DNA of 11,917 nucleotides from JAWUVP01 sp034112285 (GCA_034112285.1 JAWUVP010000089.1:1-11917); one strand, 5' to 3'. Counted from the first letter of the stretch, positions 1 to 8,269 are shown. Translations and numbers: made by a program. Notes: generated by a model from the sequence alone, not told the origin.

Positions 1-240
1 GGCGATACGGCGCTTAAATAACTGCTCAAGTTGCAGGGCTTGCGTGGGCGTTAGCGTTTGTAACAAAATCTCTTCTTGCGCGTTAATCGGCAATTGCAAC
101 GTCGGCAGTAAAATAGCCACCGCTTCGTCCCAGGCATTATCAGTGCCGTGGCCGTAGTAAAGCTCGGCCTCCGTAAAGGCTTGCTCTGCCCAGGTTAAGG
201 CTTCGCCAATTGTTTGATAAGACACTATTTTACTCTGCAT
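1..240 (-). CDS. prmB: 50S ribosomal protein L3 N5-glutamine methyltransferase, N-terminal part (runs off the left edge)
   Basis: This is the first 80 codons of a minus-strand gene that starts with ATG at 238-240 and continues past base 1. The translation begins MQSKIVSYQTIGEALTW and contains YYGHGTDNAWDEAV near residues 28-41. That GHGTDN-WDEA block is characteristic of PrmB rather than of its paralogue PrmC. PrmB methylates a glutamine of ribosomal protein L3 using S-adenosylmethionine during 50S assembly. Only the helical N-terminal substrate-recognition domain is visible; the methyltransferase fold with its NPPY motif lies outside the window. The divergent smrB neighbour is the same arrangement as E. 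coli prmB/smrB, which supports the call. No good Shine-Dalgarno precedes the ATG; the upstream bases read GCGAGTATAACAA. Confidence 0.9.
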   Translation of the reverse strand, partial: MQSKIVSYQTIGEALTWAEQAFTEAELYYGHGTDNAWDEAVAILLPTLQLPINAQEEILLQTLTPTQALQLEQLFKRRIA

Positions 241-280
241 TTGTTATACTCGCTGTGTGTTTGATGATTGCCGATCCCCT

Positions 281-310
281 TTGAGATTAGCGATGACTAA
301 AGCTAATAAT
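281..310 (+). promoter_or_regulatory. Candidate sigma70 promoter for smrB
   Basis: TTGAGA at 281-286 and AATAAT at 305-310 each match the consensus at five of six positions, with an 18-nt spacer. Transcription would start near 316-318, at the left edge of the palindrome at 317-334 and about 30 nt before the preferred smrB start. This is predicted from sequence only. A second TATACT at 245-250 lacks a well-placed -35 element. Confidence 0.4.
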
Positions 311-316
311 AACATA

Positions 317-334
317 ATGCTTACCAGTAAGCAT
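317..334. repeat. Perfect 8-bp-arm palindrome upstream of smrB
   Basis: ATGCTTAC, a CA centre, then GTAAGCAT: both 8-nt arms are perfectly complementary. It lies in the spacer between divergent prmB and smrB, just left of the smrB Shine-Dalgarno (GGAG, 339-342) and at the predicted smrB transcription start. It could be an operator for a dimeric repressor or a short 5' hairpin in the mRNA. No known operator is recognised. Confidence 0.6.
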
Positions 335-348
335 GAATGGAGACCCGC

Positions 349-885
349 ATGACAACGGAAGATGATGACAGTGCACTTTTTCGAGCCAGTATTCAAGGCA
401 CCCAGCCGCTAGTTAAAAATAACACCTTACACCATAGCAAGGTTGTCCCTAAAGCGCGGCGCCGCCCTCAGGAAACTGAATCCAACCGCTTGCCTATCAA
501 CCAAGATGTTGGCGTGCAACCGGTTAACTCCGACTGTCAATTGAGCTATTTCCAAGCAGGCTTACAACCCAAAACCTGGCATCAGCTACGCCAAGGCAAG
601 CTGGCTATTGATGCAGAATTGGACCTGCATGGCTACACCGTGGACGAAGCAGAACACCAACTAGATAGTTTTTTTCAACAAGCCTTAGCTCACCACTGCC
701 GGGTTATTCATATCATTCACGGCAAGGGCTTAACCAGCCTAAACGCCGAACCGCCAGTAAAAAACCTGGTAAATCGCTTTTTGAGCCGCTGCCCCGTGGT
801 ATTGGCTTTTTGCAGCGCGCCTAAGCACCAAGGCGGTGCTGGCGCGGTGAATGTATTGTTGAAATCACCAGAACGAGAAGTGTAG
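349..885 (+). CDS. smrB: Smr-domain endonuclease SmrB, rescue of collided ribosomes
   Basis: SmrB cleaves mRNA between stalled, collided ribosomes so that rescue factors can act. The protein is about 178 residues, close to E. coli SmrB (YfcN). The N-terminus (TTEDDDSALFRASIQGT) matches the family's acidic DxALFR-GT opening. A basic linker follows, then the Smr domain from about residue 75. It has the signature motifs LDLHGYT (about residues 91-97), HIIHGKG (about 121-127), and APKHQGGAGAVNVLL near the end. ATG at 349 is preferred over the in-frame ATG at 337 because GGAG at 339-342 lies 6 nt before it; the longer reading adds only METR. Divergence from prmB separates this protein from its paralogue SmrA. 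No clear terminator follows the gene. Confidence 0.93.
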   Translation: MTTEDDDSALFRASIQGTQPLVKNNTLHHSKVVPKARRRPQETESNRLPINQDVGVQPVNSDCQLSYFQAGLQPKTWHQLRQGKLAIDAELDLHGYTVDEAEHQLDSFFQQALAHHCRVIHIIHGKGLTSLNAEPPVKNLVNRFLSRCPVVLAFCSAPKHQGGAGAVNVLLKSPEREV

Positions 886-921
886 CAACGCAACCCTTTT
901 CTAGAACGCTCTGCTATTCAT

Positions 922-954
922 AAGATTGCCGCGGCCCTTGGCCTCGCAACGACG
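922..954. repeat. Probable half-copy of a dispersed GTCATTGCGAGG-type extragenic repeat
   Basis: On the minus strand this reads CGTCGTTGCGAGG, then CCAAGGGCC, then GCGGCAATCTT. The TTGCGAGG opening and GCAATCTT closing resemble a widespread bacterial intergenic palindrome family (GTCATTGCGAGG...CAATCT), recalled from general knowledge. The second inverted arm is missing. A fuller relative lies at 8717-8786 in this window. The inner GGCC-AAG-GGCC can form a small stem but has no U-tract, so it is not a convincing terminator. Confidence 0.45.
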
Positions 955-997
955 TGTTTTCTTACTAATAAATGCGCCATCACTTACAATCCAAGTA

Positions 998-1025
998 TTA
1001 ACACAGGCAATTTTTCTGCTATACT
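998..1025 (+). promoter_or_regulatory. Predicted sigma70 promoter of udk
   Basis: TTAACA at 998-1003 (five of six to TTGACA), a 16-nt spacer, then TATACT at 1020-1025 (five of six to TATAAT). The start would fall near 1032, leaving a short leader of about 20 nt before the udk ATG at 1053, with AGGT at 1043-1046 as ribosome binding site. Confidence 0.6.
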
Positions 1026-1052
1026 CCCCTCAGCAACAACTCAGGTATCCTC

Positions 1053-1709
1053 ATGCAAGGCAAAACCATCATTATCGGCATCTCTGGACCCACCGCTTCG
1101 GGCAAAAGTTTACTCGCTAACACCATCGTTAAAGAACTCGGCTCTGACCAAGTTACTATTATTTCTGAAGATTCTTACTATAAAGACCGCCCTAATTTAT
1201 CTCATGATGAACGCTGCAAAATCAACTACGATCACCCCGATGCGTTTGATCATGACTTATTATGCCAGCACATCAAGCAATTACAGGATGGTGAAACGGT
1301 ACAAATTCCTACTTATGATTTCGGCCAGCATCTACGCTCCGATAAAACCTGCCAGGTTGGACAGCATCAGCTGATTGTTATTGAAGGTATTTTATTATTT
1401 GCCGACCCTAAATTGCGTGAAATGCTCGATATTCGCATTTACATGGACGCCCCACTCGATATTTGCTTAATTCGTCGCCTTGAACGTGATATTAATGAGC
1501 GTGCCCGCAGCCTGGAGTCGGTGTTAGATCAATACCAACAAACTGTACGTCCTATGTACCTACAATTTATTGAACCTTCGAAGAAATTTGCTGACATTAT
1601 TGTCCCACGTGGTGGTGCAAATCGTATTGCTATTGAAGTTATTCAAGCAAAAATGCGTGAATTATTAGGTTACAATCATGGCCAAATGAGCGCCGTGGAC
1701 GCCGCTTAG
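1053..1709 (+). CDS. udk: Uridine kinase (uridine/cytidine kinase)
   Basis: Udk phosphorylates uridine and cytidine to UMP and CMP in cytosolic pyrimidine salvage. The 218-residue product is close to the 213 residues of E. coli Udk and similar along its length. The P-loop is GPTASGKS (residues 12-19). It is followed by SEDSYYKD (about 39-46), NYDHPDAFDHDLL (about 58-70), the IEGILLF strand (about 110-116), the MDAPLDICLIRR-ERD-ER lid region, and the near-invariant YLQFIEPSKKFADIIVPRGG-NRIAI C-terminus. The ATG follows AGGT by 6 nt and a well-placed promoter. The gene appears to be transcribed alone. Its TAG stop at 1707-1709 overlaps the convergent ligA stop, so there is no room for a terminator between the two genes. 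Confidence 0.97.
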   Translation: MQGKTIIIGISGPTASGKSLLANTIVKELGSDQVTIISEDSYYKDRPNLSHDERCKINYDHPDAFDHDLLCQHIKQLQDGETVQIPTYDFGQHLRSDKTCQVGQHQLIVIEGILLFADPKLREMLDIRIYMDAPLDICLIRRLERDINERARSLESVLDQYQQTVRPMYLQFIEPSKKFADIIVPRGGANRIAIEVIQAKMRELLGYNHGQMSAVDAA

Positions 1710-3724
1710 TACTGACTCAATAATTGCTGCAACCAAGCCTCGTCTTTGACGGCAACCCCTAAAGATTGGGCCTTGGTTAATTTTGAACCGGCTGATTCAC
1801 CCGCCACCACATAATCGGTCTTTTTCGAGACGCTACCACTCACTTTTGCCCCTAACGCCATAAGACTCGCTTTAGCCTCATCACGCGCCATGATAGTTAA
1901 GGTACCGGTTAACACAAAGATTTTGCCTGCTAAGGGTTGCTGCTCAAGGCTGGGTACCTGCACATCTGGCCAGTGCACACCCGCAGCTTGCAAAGCGTTA
2001 ACCATGCTTTGGTTGTGCGATTCACCCCAAAAAGCTTGCAAGTTAGCGGCCACAACCTGCCCAACATCTGGGGTTGCTTGTAAGGTGTCTAAATCTGCGG
2101 CCGCTATAGCGGCAATGCTACCAAAGTGATTGGCCAAGTTGTTCGCCGTGCTCTCGCCCACTTCGCGTATGCCCAGCGCGTAAATAAATTTACCCAAGGT
2201 GGTTTGTTTGCTCGCTTCAATAGCTGCTAGGAGGTTATCGGCTGATTTTCCACCCATGCGCTCGATACCAACGAGGCTATCGCGCTCTAAACTATAAATG
2301 TCGGCGAAGGTGGTTAACATTTTGTTATCAACCAGCACGGCAATGATGCGCTCACCCAGGCCATCTATATCCATCGCCTTACGCGCGCTATAATGCTCAA
2401 AAGCACCTTTGCGCTGTGCAGGACAGTCCAATGCCCCCATGCAGCGCGCCACCGCTTCACCTTCAGGGTGAGCTACCCCAGAGCCACAAACAGGACACTG
2501 CAAAGGCAGCTTAATTTGCCTCGCATTTTTAGGCCGCTGCTCAAGCACCACCGATACCACTTCAGGAATAACATCGCCAGCACGGCGAATAACCACGGTA
2601 TCGCCTATGCGCACGTCTTTACGAGCAATTTCATCCATGTTGTGCAAGGTGGCATTGCTGACCATTGCACCGCCAACAAACACGGGCTCTAAGCGAGCAA
2701 CCGGTGTTACGGCACCTGTGCGGCCCACTTGAAAATCAACCGATATTAATAAGGTGATTTCTTCTTGAGCAGGAAATTTTTCAGCAATCGCCCAGCGCGG
2801 TGCGCGTGACACAAAACCAAGTTGTTGCTGCTCGGCAAAACTATTCACTTTAAACACAATGCCGTCGATATCATAAGCCAGCTTGTTACGCTTTTTTCCT
2901 AAGCGTTCATAGTATTGCCAGCAAGCAGCAATGCCGGTGACTTTTTGTATTTCTGGGTTCACGCGCAGGCCCCATTGCGCTAGCTTTTCTAGCATGTCCC
3001 ATTGTGTGCTTCCAGTATCGCCATCAATAACTTCACCAATAGAATAACAATACATCGCCAAGGGTCGGCGCGCCGTGACTTTAGAATTTAATTGGCGTAG
3101 CGAGCCTGCCGCGGCATTGCGTGGATTGGCAAATACTTTTTCGTCTTTTGCTGCAGCGCGTTTGTTAAAATCGCTAAAGCCTTTGAGCGGCATGTAAACT
3201 TCACCGCGCACTTCTAATACCGCGGGAATGTTATCGCCTTGCAGCTTAAGCGGAATCGATTTTATGGTGCGAATGTTGTGAGTAATGTCCTCACCCATCG
3301 CACCATCGCCTCGGGTCGCGCCTTGAATAAGTTGCCCGTGCTCGTAGCGTAAACTCACGGCTAAACCGTCAAGCTTAGGCTCACAAACATACTCAATCTC
3401 TTGCGAGGTTTTTAAGCGTTCTTGAATACGCTTATCAAAGGCTTGTAATTCTTCATAGTCAAACGAGTTGCCAAGCGAAAGCATCGGCTTAGCATGCTTA
3501 ATTTTAGAAAAAGCACTGATAGGGTCACTGCCGACACGTTGCGTTGGCGAGTTTGGATTTAAATATTCCGGGTGTTCACTTTCAAGCTGTTGCAGTTCAC
3601 GCAACAAGCGGTCATATTGCGCATCAGGAATGCTGGGGGCGTCTAAAATATAGTAGGCATGGTTGTGGGTGCGTAATTGCTGAGTTAAAGACTTAATACG
3701 CTGTGCCGGAGATTCATTTTTCAT
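1706..3724 (-). CDS. ligA: NAD-dependent DNA ligase LigA
   Basis: LigA seals nicks in Okazaki-fragment joining and repair, using NAD+ to adenylate itself. At 672 residues it is the usual length (E. coli 671). Domain Ia, which binds NMN, carries the YY-LD-P-IPDAQYD pattern (about residues 24-38). The adenylation motif is EPKLDGLA with catalytic Lys117. EVRGEVY (171-177) and DGIVFKV (287-293) are further nucleotidyltransferase motifs, followed by an OB fold. The zinc finger has Cys410, Cys413, Cys428 and Cys434. Helix-hairpin-helix repeats follow, and a C-terminal BRCT domain starts at about 598 (LAGKIFVLTGTL). No key residue is missing. The ATG at 3722-3724 lies 12 nt after the zipA stop with a modest GAG upstream, so it is probably cotranscribed with zipA. 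Confidence 0.98.
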   Translation of the reverse strand: MKNESPAQRIKSLTQQLRTHNHAYYILDAPSIPDAQYDRLLRELQQLESEHPEYLNPNSPTQRVGSDPISAFSKIKHAKPMLSLGNSFDYEELQAFDKRIQERLKTSQEIEYVCEPKLDGLAVSLRYEHGQLIQGATRGDGAMGEDITHNIRTIKSIPLKLQGDNIPAVLEVRGEVYMPLKGFSDFNKRAAAKDEKVFANPRNAAAGSLRQLNSKVTARRPLAMYCYSIGEVIDGDTGSTQWDMLEKLAQWGLRVNPEIQKVTGIAACWQYYERLGKKRNKLAYDIDGIVFKVNSFAEQQQLGFVSRAPRWAIAEKFPAQEEITLLISVDFQVGRTGAVTPVARLEPVFVGGAMVSNATLHNMDEIARKDVRIGDTVVIRRAGDVIPEVVSVVLEQRPKNARQIKLPLQCPVCGSGVAHPEGEAVARCMGALDCPAQRKGAFEHYSARKAMDIDGLGERIIAVLVDNKMLTTFADIYSLERDSLVGIERMGGKSADNLLAAIEASKQTTLGKFIYALGIREVGESTANNLANHFGSIAAIAAADLDTLQATPDVGQVVAANLQAFWGESHNQSMVNALQAAGVHWPDVQVPSLEQQPLAGKIFVLTGTLTIMARDEAKASLMALGAKVSGSVSKKTDYVVAGESAGSKLTKAQSLGVAVKDEAWLQQLLSQY

Positions 3725-3736
3725 GCTAGCTCAATA

Positions 3737-4582
3737 CTACAGTTTTAACTTTTCTGCGTACACGCGAAGTGTTCCTTCGCGCAAAGGCACGCGGCGGTCA
3801 TCACACACCACGCCATCTAACTTTTTGGCTAGCTGATGCGCCGTGGCCAGCACGAGTTTAAACACCACGCGGTCATGCTTGGGATTATCGAGTTCCATAA
3901 ATATAATTAATCCGGGAGTCGATAGTTCACCGATTTTTTTAGGATTAATGGTGCCTGGTTTGGTCACACACGCAACACTAAAATACAAAGGCCCTTTGCC
4001 GTTACGATATTTATGGCGATGGTAAATATCAAATTCACCAAAGTGCAAATAATTCTCTTCTAAGGCGTGAATAACATCGTAGCCCGCAAAAGGACGAGAA
4101 TTAACAGACATAACCGTTAAGGAAATCACGTTGGGAGGTTTTACTGGGGCGACAACTTTTTTAGATTTACGTGCAACAGATTCTGGAATCACTTCATTGG
4201 CCGAGCGCACTTTAGAAGGCTCTATAGGCTTGTCGATAACTTCATTGGCCGATTCGTTAATAGCCACCGTTTCAATCTCCACCGGTTGTGAGCCTTTGGG
4301 TTTTGGCTTGAGAGCCTCGGGCTCCAGCGCTATAACCTTATTTTTGACAAACAGTGCTTCAGGCGGCGCGTCTATAATCTCTACAGTAGGAATATCGGCT
4401 TCAGGAATGTTTTGAGCAGCAGCTTGCTCATGCCGCTCAAATAAGGTCTCATCATCATGCTGCACATCCAATACACCACGAGTTTGCATGCGGCGCAAAC
4501 GCTTTTGTTTGCGTCGCCAGCCATCATAAGCAATAGCCAATATGATCAACACACCAAGAATAAGTAAAATAGTTCGTAACAT
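3737..4582 (-). CDS. zipA: Cell division protein ZipA
   Basis: ZipA anchors FtsZ filaments to the inner membrane and helps recruit later divisome proteins. The 281-residue protein has the family layout. An N-terminal membrane segment spans residues 3-19 (RTILLILGVLIILAIAY), followed by a basic stretch (RRKQKRLRR). A charged, proline-containing linker of low complexity runs to about 150. The C-terminal FtsZ-binding domain runs from about 151 to 281 with FGEFDIYHRH (181-190), FSVACVTKPGTINP, TPGLIIFMEL and GGVVCDD-like LDGVVCDDRR. The linker contains SANEVI twice (residues 111-116 and 127-132). The gene sits between smc and ligA as in Pseudomonas. No Shine-Dalgarno is visible; the bases before ATG are CCCCCT. 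A later start would remove the membrane anchor. Confidence 0.95.
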   Translation of the reverse strand: MLRTILLILGVLIILAIAYDGWRRKQKRLRRMQTRGVLDVQHDDETLFERHEQAAAQNIPEADIPTVEIIDAPPEALFVKNKVIALEPEALKPKPKGSQPVEIETVAINESANEVIDKPIEPSKVRSANEVIPESVARKSKKVVAPVKPPNVISLTVMSVNSRPFAGYDVIHALEENYLHFGEFDIYHRHKYRNGKGPLYFSVACVTKPGTINPKKIGELSTPGLIIFMELDNPKHDRVVFKLVLATAHQLAKKLDGVVCDDRRVPLREGTLRVYAEKLKL

Positions 4583-4723
4583 AGGGGGTATTTTACTCAG
4601 TTTCTCAAGAAATGCTACCGCTCTGCACCCACACTATTCAACAATTTTTGTAAAAAAAATCAAACTAGCGAAGTGCGGCTCGTGTCTTCTCATTACCGCT
4701 CAAAAAGCGTACACCTAACCGCC
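4583..4723. other. Spacer between smc and zipA
   Basis: This 141-nt stretch separates the smc stop from the zipA start. It holds a run of eight A on the plus strand (4652-4659) and AT-rich sequence around it. I found no convincing intrinsic terminator for smc and no good -35/-10 pair for zipA on the minus strand; TTGATT at the A-run has no matching -10. It may be an ordinary operon spacer or a long zipA leader. Confidence 0.4.
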
Positions 4724-7700
4724 TTATGCAGCGGCCATTTTCACAGCTTCTTCCATATCCACAGCCACAATACGCGACACGCCTGGCTCATACATGGTGA
4801 CACCGGTGAGTTGCTCGGCCATTTCAATAGCAATTTTATTATGGCTAATAAACAAGAACTGAACGGTCTTAGACATTTCTTTTACCAAGGTACAAAAGCG
4901 CTCGACGTTGGCGTCATCTAATGGCGCGTCAACCTCATCGAGCAGGCAAAAGGGTGCAGGGTTTAATTCAAAAATAGCAAAAACCAACGACACCGCCGTT
5001 AACGCTTTTTCACCACCTGAAAGCAAATGGATGCTGGTGTTACGCTTACCAGGGGGCCTGGCCATAACAGAAATGCCGGTGTTTAGTAAATCGTCACCGG
5101 TTAATTCTAAGTGTGCGCTGCCGCCACCAAAAACTTTTGGAAATAATTTTTTGAAACCGTCATTCACTCTATCAAAAGTTTCTTTAAACAAACCGCGCGT
5201 TTCTTTGTCAATTTTAGCAATTGCATTTTCTAGCGTGGTGACCGCTTCAATCAAATCGGCATTTTGGCTATCTAAATATTCTTTACGTTCAAGTTGTACT
5301 TTATATTCGTCAATCGCTGCTAAATTAATGGCGCCTAAACGAGAGATACGAACAGATATTTTTTCAGCTTCATCTTGCCAAGCTTGTAAATCAGCATCTT
5401 CTGGCAACTCTTGAATCACAACGGCTAGCTCAAAATCAAGCTCGACAATTTGCTCTTCAATGGTATTTTTGCGCACATCAACCGTGCGACCTTCTAAACG
5501 TTTTTCTTCTAAGCTGCGGCGCATTTGCTCAATTTGCACGCCAATGCTTTCTTTCTTTTCTTCAGCATTACGCATTTCCTGGGTAACGGTTTCTACCTGT
5601 TGACGCACAGCTTGCAATTCATGTTCAACGCTAACGCGTTGCGCCAGAATTTCAGCGAGTTTTTCTTGCAACTCGACCACAGGCCCTTCGCCCTCGCCTA
5701 ATGATTCAGCTAACATTGCGCTGCGCTCAAACATAACTTGTAATTGTTGCTCTGCGCGGTCAATACTAGCTTGTAGCGTTTCAATTTGAGGCTTCAATTG
5801 CCCAACCCGCAATTCAATTTTGTGCGAGTGTTCATTGTCTAAGCGGGCTTGATCGCGTGTTTGCGAAAAGTGCTCTTTATACTGCTCACCTAAATTCTCT
5901 AATTCAATTTTGCGTGTTGCATTCGTCTCACTGCTACTCAAGGCCTCTTGCCAAACCATGTTAGCCGCATCTAACGTTGATTGCGCTTGTTGCAATTTAT
6001 TTTGCTGGTCACTCAGCTCATGGCTGATACGCTCTAACCGCGTGGTGCCACGTTGCAATTTTTCTTGCTGCACTTGAAACTCAGCGCGAGCTTGCGACAA
6101 CGATTGATTGTCTTGGTTAAATTGCTGCTGTAGTTCATCACGGGTTTGCTCAAACTGCACCAAGTTTTGCTTGCTGAGTTCAAATTTGGTCTGCAAATCA
6201 TTAACCTCAACACTCAAGGTTTCAATTTGAGCCGTTAATTCGGTTAATTGATTTTCGCGCTGCAAAATACCGACCTGCGCATCTTTATCTTTGGCAATTC
6301 TAAGCCAAGATTTACCCAGCCAAATGCCGTCTTGGCAAACCACTGATTCGTGGGCTTGTAAATTGGCTGCAATTTCTTTAGCTTGCGTTAAATTTTCTGC
6401 GCAATAAACACTGTCTAGCAAATGATTAACCGGCAGCTCACATTCTACTTTGCTACTTAATGTTTGGGCATTACTGCTCGTGGAACTGGATACACCGTCA
6501 GCCATAAAGAATTCAAACTGGCCATCAGGCGTGTCGCCTAGCAATGCTTGTGCGGCGTTAAAATCATCAACGCAAATAGCCTCAAGATGCGAGCCCAGCA
6601 CAGTCTCTACCGCACGCTCCCAACCCGTTTGCACCGTCATAGATTGCACTAAGCGTGGCTTGCTTTGTAATTCGTTTTTTTCTAACCAGGCTGTAATGCT
6701 TCGATCATTTTCACCTAATGCTGCTTGTTGTAGAGCCGTTAATGAAGAAAAACGTCCTTTGGCTTGTTGTAGGGTTTCTTTATTAGCGTCCCATTGTTGA
6801 GTCACCACATCGCGCTCGGCGCGCAATGCCGTCATGTCTAACTTAGCTTGCTCTAACTGCTCACGCACAAAGGAGACTTTTTCTTCGCGTTCCAGTTTGG
6901 TTTGCTGTAAATTTTCTAGCTCAAGTTTTAGCTCACTAAAATCTAACTGTTGCTGCTCTTCTGTTAGGCGGTCAATACGAGAGGATAGCTCGCCAATATT
7001 TTGCTGTGCATGTTTTATGCGCGTTTGCTCAACTTCGGCTGTGCGCAAGGTTTTTGAGGCTTCTTGGCTAAAGGCTTCCCACTCTTCACGCCAGGCTTGC
7101 ACATTTGCTTCACCCTGTTGCAAGGAGGCGCTAGATAGCGTAACTTTTTCTTTAGCAGAATCAAGCTGTGGCTCAACCTCGGAAAATTCTTGGCGCAGCT
7201 CTATTAAGTGGCGCTGATCTTCTTGCATGTTATTTTGTAATTCACTGGTAGAAGCTTCCATGCGTTGCATATCTTCTTGCAACTGCTGATAACGTTCTTG
7301 ATGGTGCGTGATACTCTGCTCAATTTTGGCAATTTCTGAGCCTAAGGCATAGTAACGACCTTGCACGGTGTTAAGGGTATCGCTGGATTCAATTTGTGAT
7401 TCACGTAAATGCTCAATTTGCGTGCTAATGCTACGTTGCTCGGTCACACGCTCTTCAATGGCTAGCTCTGCTTCTTGAATTAAGCGGGTAAAATCTTGCA
7501 TCTGATCGTTGAGTAACTGCCATTGCAAAACATATAATTGGGCTTTGTTTAAGCGTTCATCTTGTTTTAAGACTTTATAACGCTCAGCCGCTTTGGCTTG
7601 GCGTTGTAGTTTTTCAAGTTGCTTGCCTATTTCATTACGTAAATCTTCAACTCTGTCTAAGTTCTCACGCGTATGACGAATTCGGGTTTCGGTATCACGA

Positions 7701-8230
7701 CGGCGCTCTTTATATTTAGAAATGCCAGCGGCTTCTTCAATATACATACGCAAGTCATCTGGCTTGGCTTCAATAAAGCGTGAAATCATGCCTTGCTCAA
7801 TCACAGAATAACTACGCGGCCCAAGACCAGTGCCCAAGAAAACATCGGTAATGTCTTTACGACGACATTTTGTGTTATTTAAATAATAGGTTGAGGTGCC
7901 TTCGCGCGAAGCCACACGCTTGATAGAAATTTCAGCATAATCAACATATTCACCACCAATAGAGCCATCGGCGTTATCAAAGGTGAGCTGCACGGAAGCT
8001 TGCCCCACCGGATTACGCGAAGTAGACCCGTTAAAGATAACATCCGCCATAGATTCGCCACGTAAGGTTTTAGCAGATGATTCACCCATAACCCAGCGGA
8101 TTGCATCAACGATGTTAGATTTACCGCAACCATTAGGGCCTACAACCGCAATAAGGTTCTTGGTGAGTGGGACCGTGGTGGGGTCAACGAAAGATTTGAA
8201 GCCAGCAAGCTTGATATTTTTTAAATGCAT
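4724..8230 (-). CDS. smc: Chromosome partition protein SMC
   Basis: SMC is the ATPase of the bacterial condensin Smc-ScpAB, which loads at ParB-parS sites and extrudes DNA loops to help segregate chromosomes. The 1168-residue length is typical. The N-terminus is the canonical MHLKNIKLAGFKSF. The Walker A motif is GPNGCGKS (31-38) and the Q-loop is VIEQG (around Gln146). A long coiled coil rich in Q, E and L runs from about 170 to 500. A hinge lies at about 505-660 (GWERAVETVLGSHLEAICV), and a second coiled coil reaches about 1010. The ABC signature LSGGEK (about 1070-1075) and Walker B LLDEVDA (about 1096-1102) close the head. Its presence suggests the organism does not rely on MukBEF. The Shine-Dalgarno is weak. 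A four-codon in-frame upstream ORF (M-D-A-F-stop, 8234-8248) ends one codon before the start. Confidence 0.97.
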   Translation of the reverse strand: MHLKNIKLAGFKSFVDPTTVPLTKNLIAVVGPNGCGKSNIVDAIRWVMGESSAKTLRGESMADVIFNGSTSRNPVGQASVQLTFDNADGSIGGEYVDYAEISIKRVASREGTSTYYLNNTKCRRKDITDVFLGTGLGPRSYSVIEQGMISRFIEAKPDDLRMYIEEAAGISKYKERRRDTETRIRHTRENLDRVEDLRNEIGKQLEKLQRQAKAAERYKVLKQDERLNKAQLYVLQWQLLNDQMQDFTRLIQEAELAIEERVTEQRSISTQIEHLRESQIESSDTLNTVQGRYYALGSEIAKIEQSITHHQERYQQLQEDMQRMEASTSELQNNMQEDQRHLIELRQEFSEVEPQLDSAKEKVTLSSASLQQGEANVQAWREEWEAFSQEASKTLRTAEVEQTRIKHAQQNIGELSSRIDRLTEEQQQLDFSELKLELENLQQTKLEREEKVSFVREQLEQAKLDMTALRAERDVVTQQWDANKETLQQAKGRFSSLTALQQAALGENDRSITAWLEKNELQSKPRLVQSMTVQTGWERAVETVLGSHLEAICVDDFNAAQALLGDTPDGQFEFFMADGVSSSTSSNAQTLSSKVECELPVNHLLDSVYCAENLTQAKEIAANLQAHESVVCQDGIWLGKSWLRIAKDKDAQVGILQRENQLTELTAQIETLSVEVNDLQTKFELSKQNLVQFEQTRDELQQQFNQDNQSLSQARAEFQVQQEKLQRGTTRLERISHELSDQQNKLQQAQSTLDAANMVWQEALSSSETNATRKIELENLGEQYKEHFSQTRDQARLDNEHSHKIELRVGQLKPQIETLQASIDRAEQQLQVMFERSAMLAESLGEGEGPVVELQEKLAEILAQRVSVEHELQAVRQQVETVTQEMRNAEEKKESIGVQIEQMRRSLEEKRLEGRTVDVRKNTIEEQIVELDFELAVVIQELPEDADLQAWQDEAEKISVRISRLGAINLAAIDEYKVQLERKEYLDSQNADLIEAVTTLENAIAKIDKETRGLFKETFDRVNDGFKKLFPKVFGGGSAHLELTGDDLLNTGISVMARPPGKRNTSIHLLSGGEKALTAVSLVFAIFELNPAPFCLLDEVDAPLDDANVERFCTLVKEMSKTVQFLFISHNKIAIEMAEQLTGVTMYEPGVSRIVAVDMEEAVKMAAA

Positions 8231-8269
8231 TGTTTAAAAAGCGTCCATTTCAGATTAAAATTTGGCATA

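Noticed and set aside
245..250. TATACT as a -10 box for smrB, or its complement as a prmB -10
   Set aside because: No suitable -35 lies at 16-18 nt on the plus strand, and on the minus strand the box lies only a few bases from the prmB ATG.
337..348. Earlier smrB start at 337
   Set aside because: The ATG at 337 overlaps the GGAG that is ideally spaced for the ATG at 349 and only adds METR before the conserved N-terminus.
926..1120. A 64-codon plus-strand ORF overlapping the start of udk
   Set aside because: It begins inside the half-repeat, covers the udk promoter and enters udk in another frame.
6450..6800. Long plus-strand ORFs inside smc, ligA and lon
   Set aside because: They are antisense shadows of well-supported genes, with no start signals or recognisable domains.
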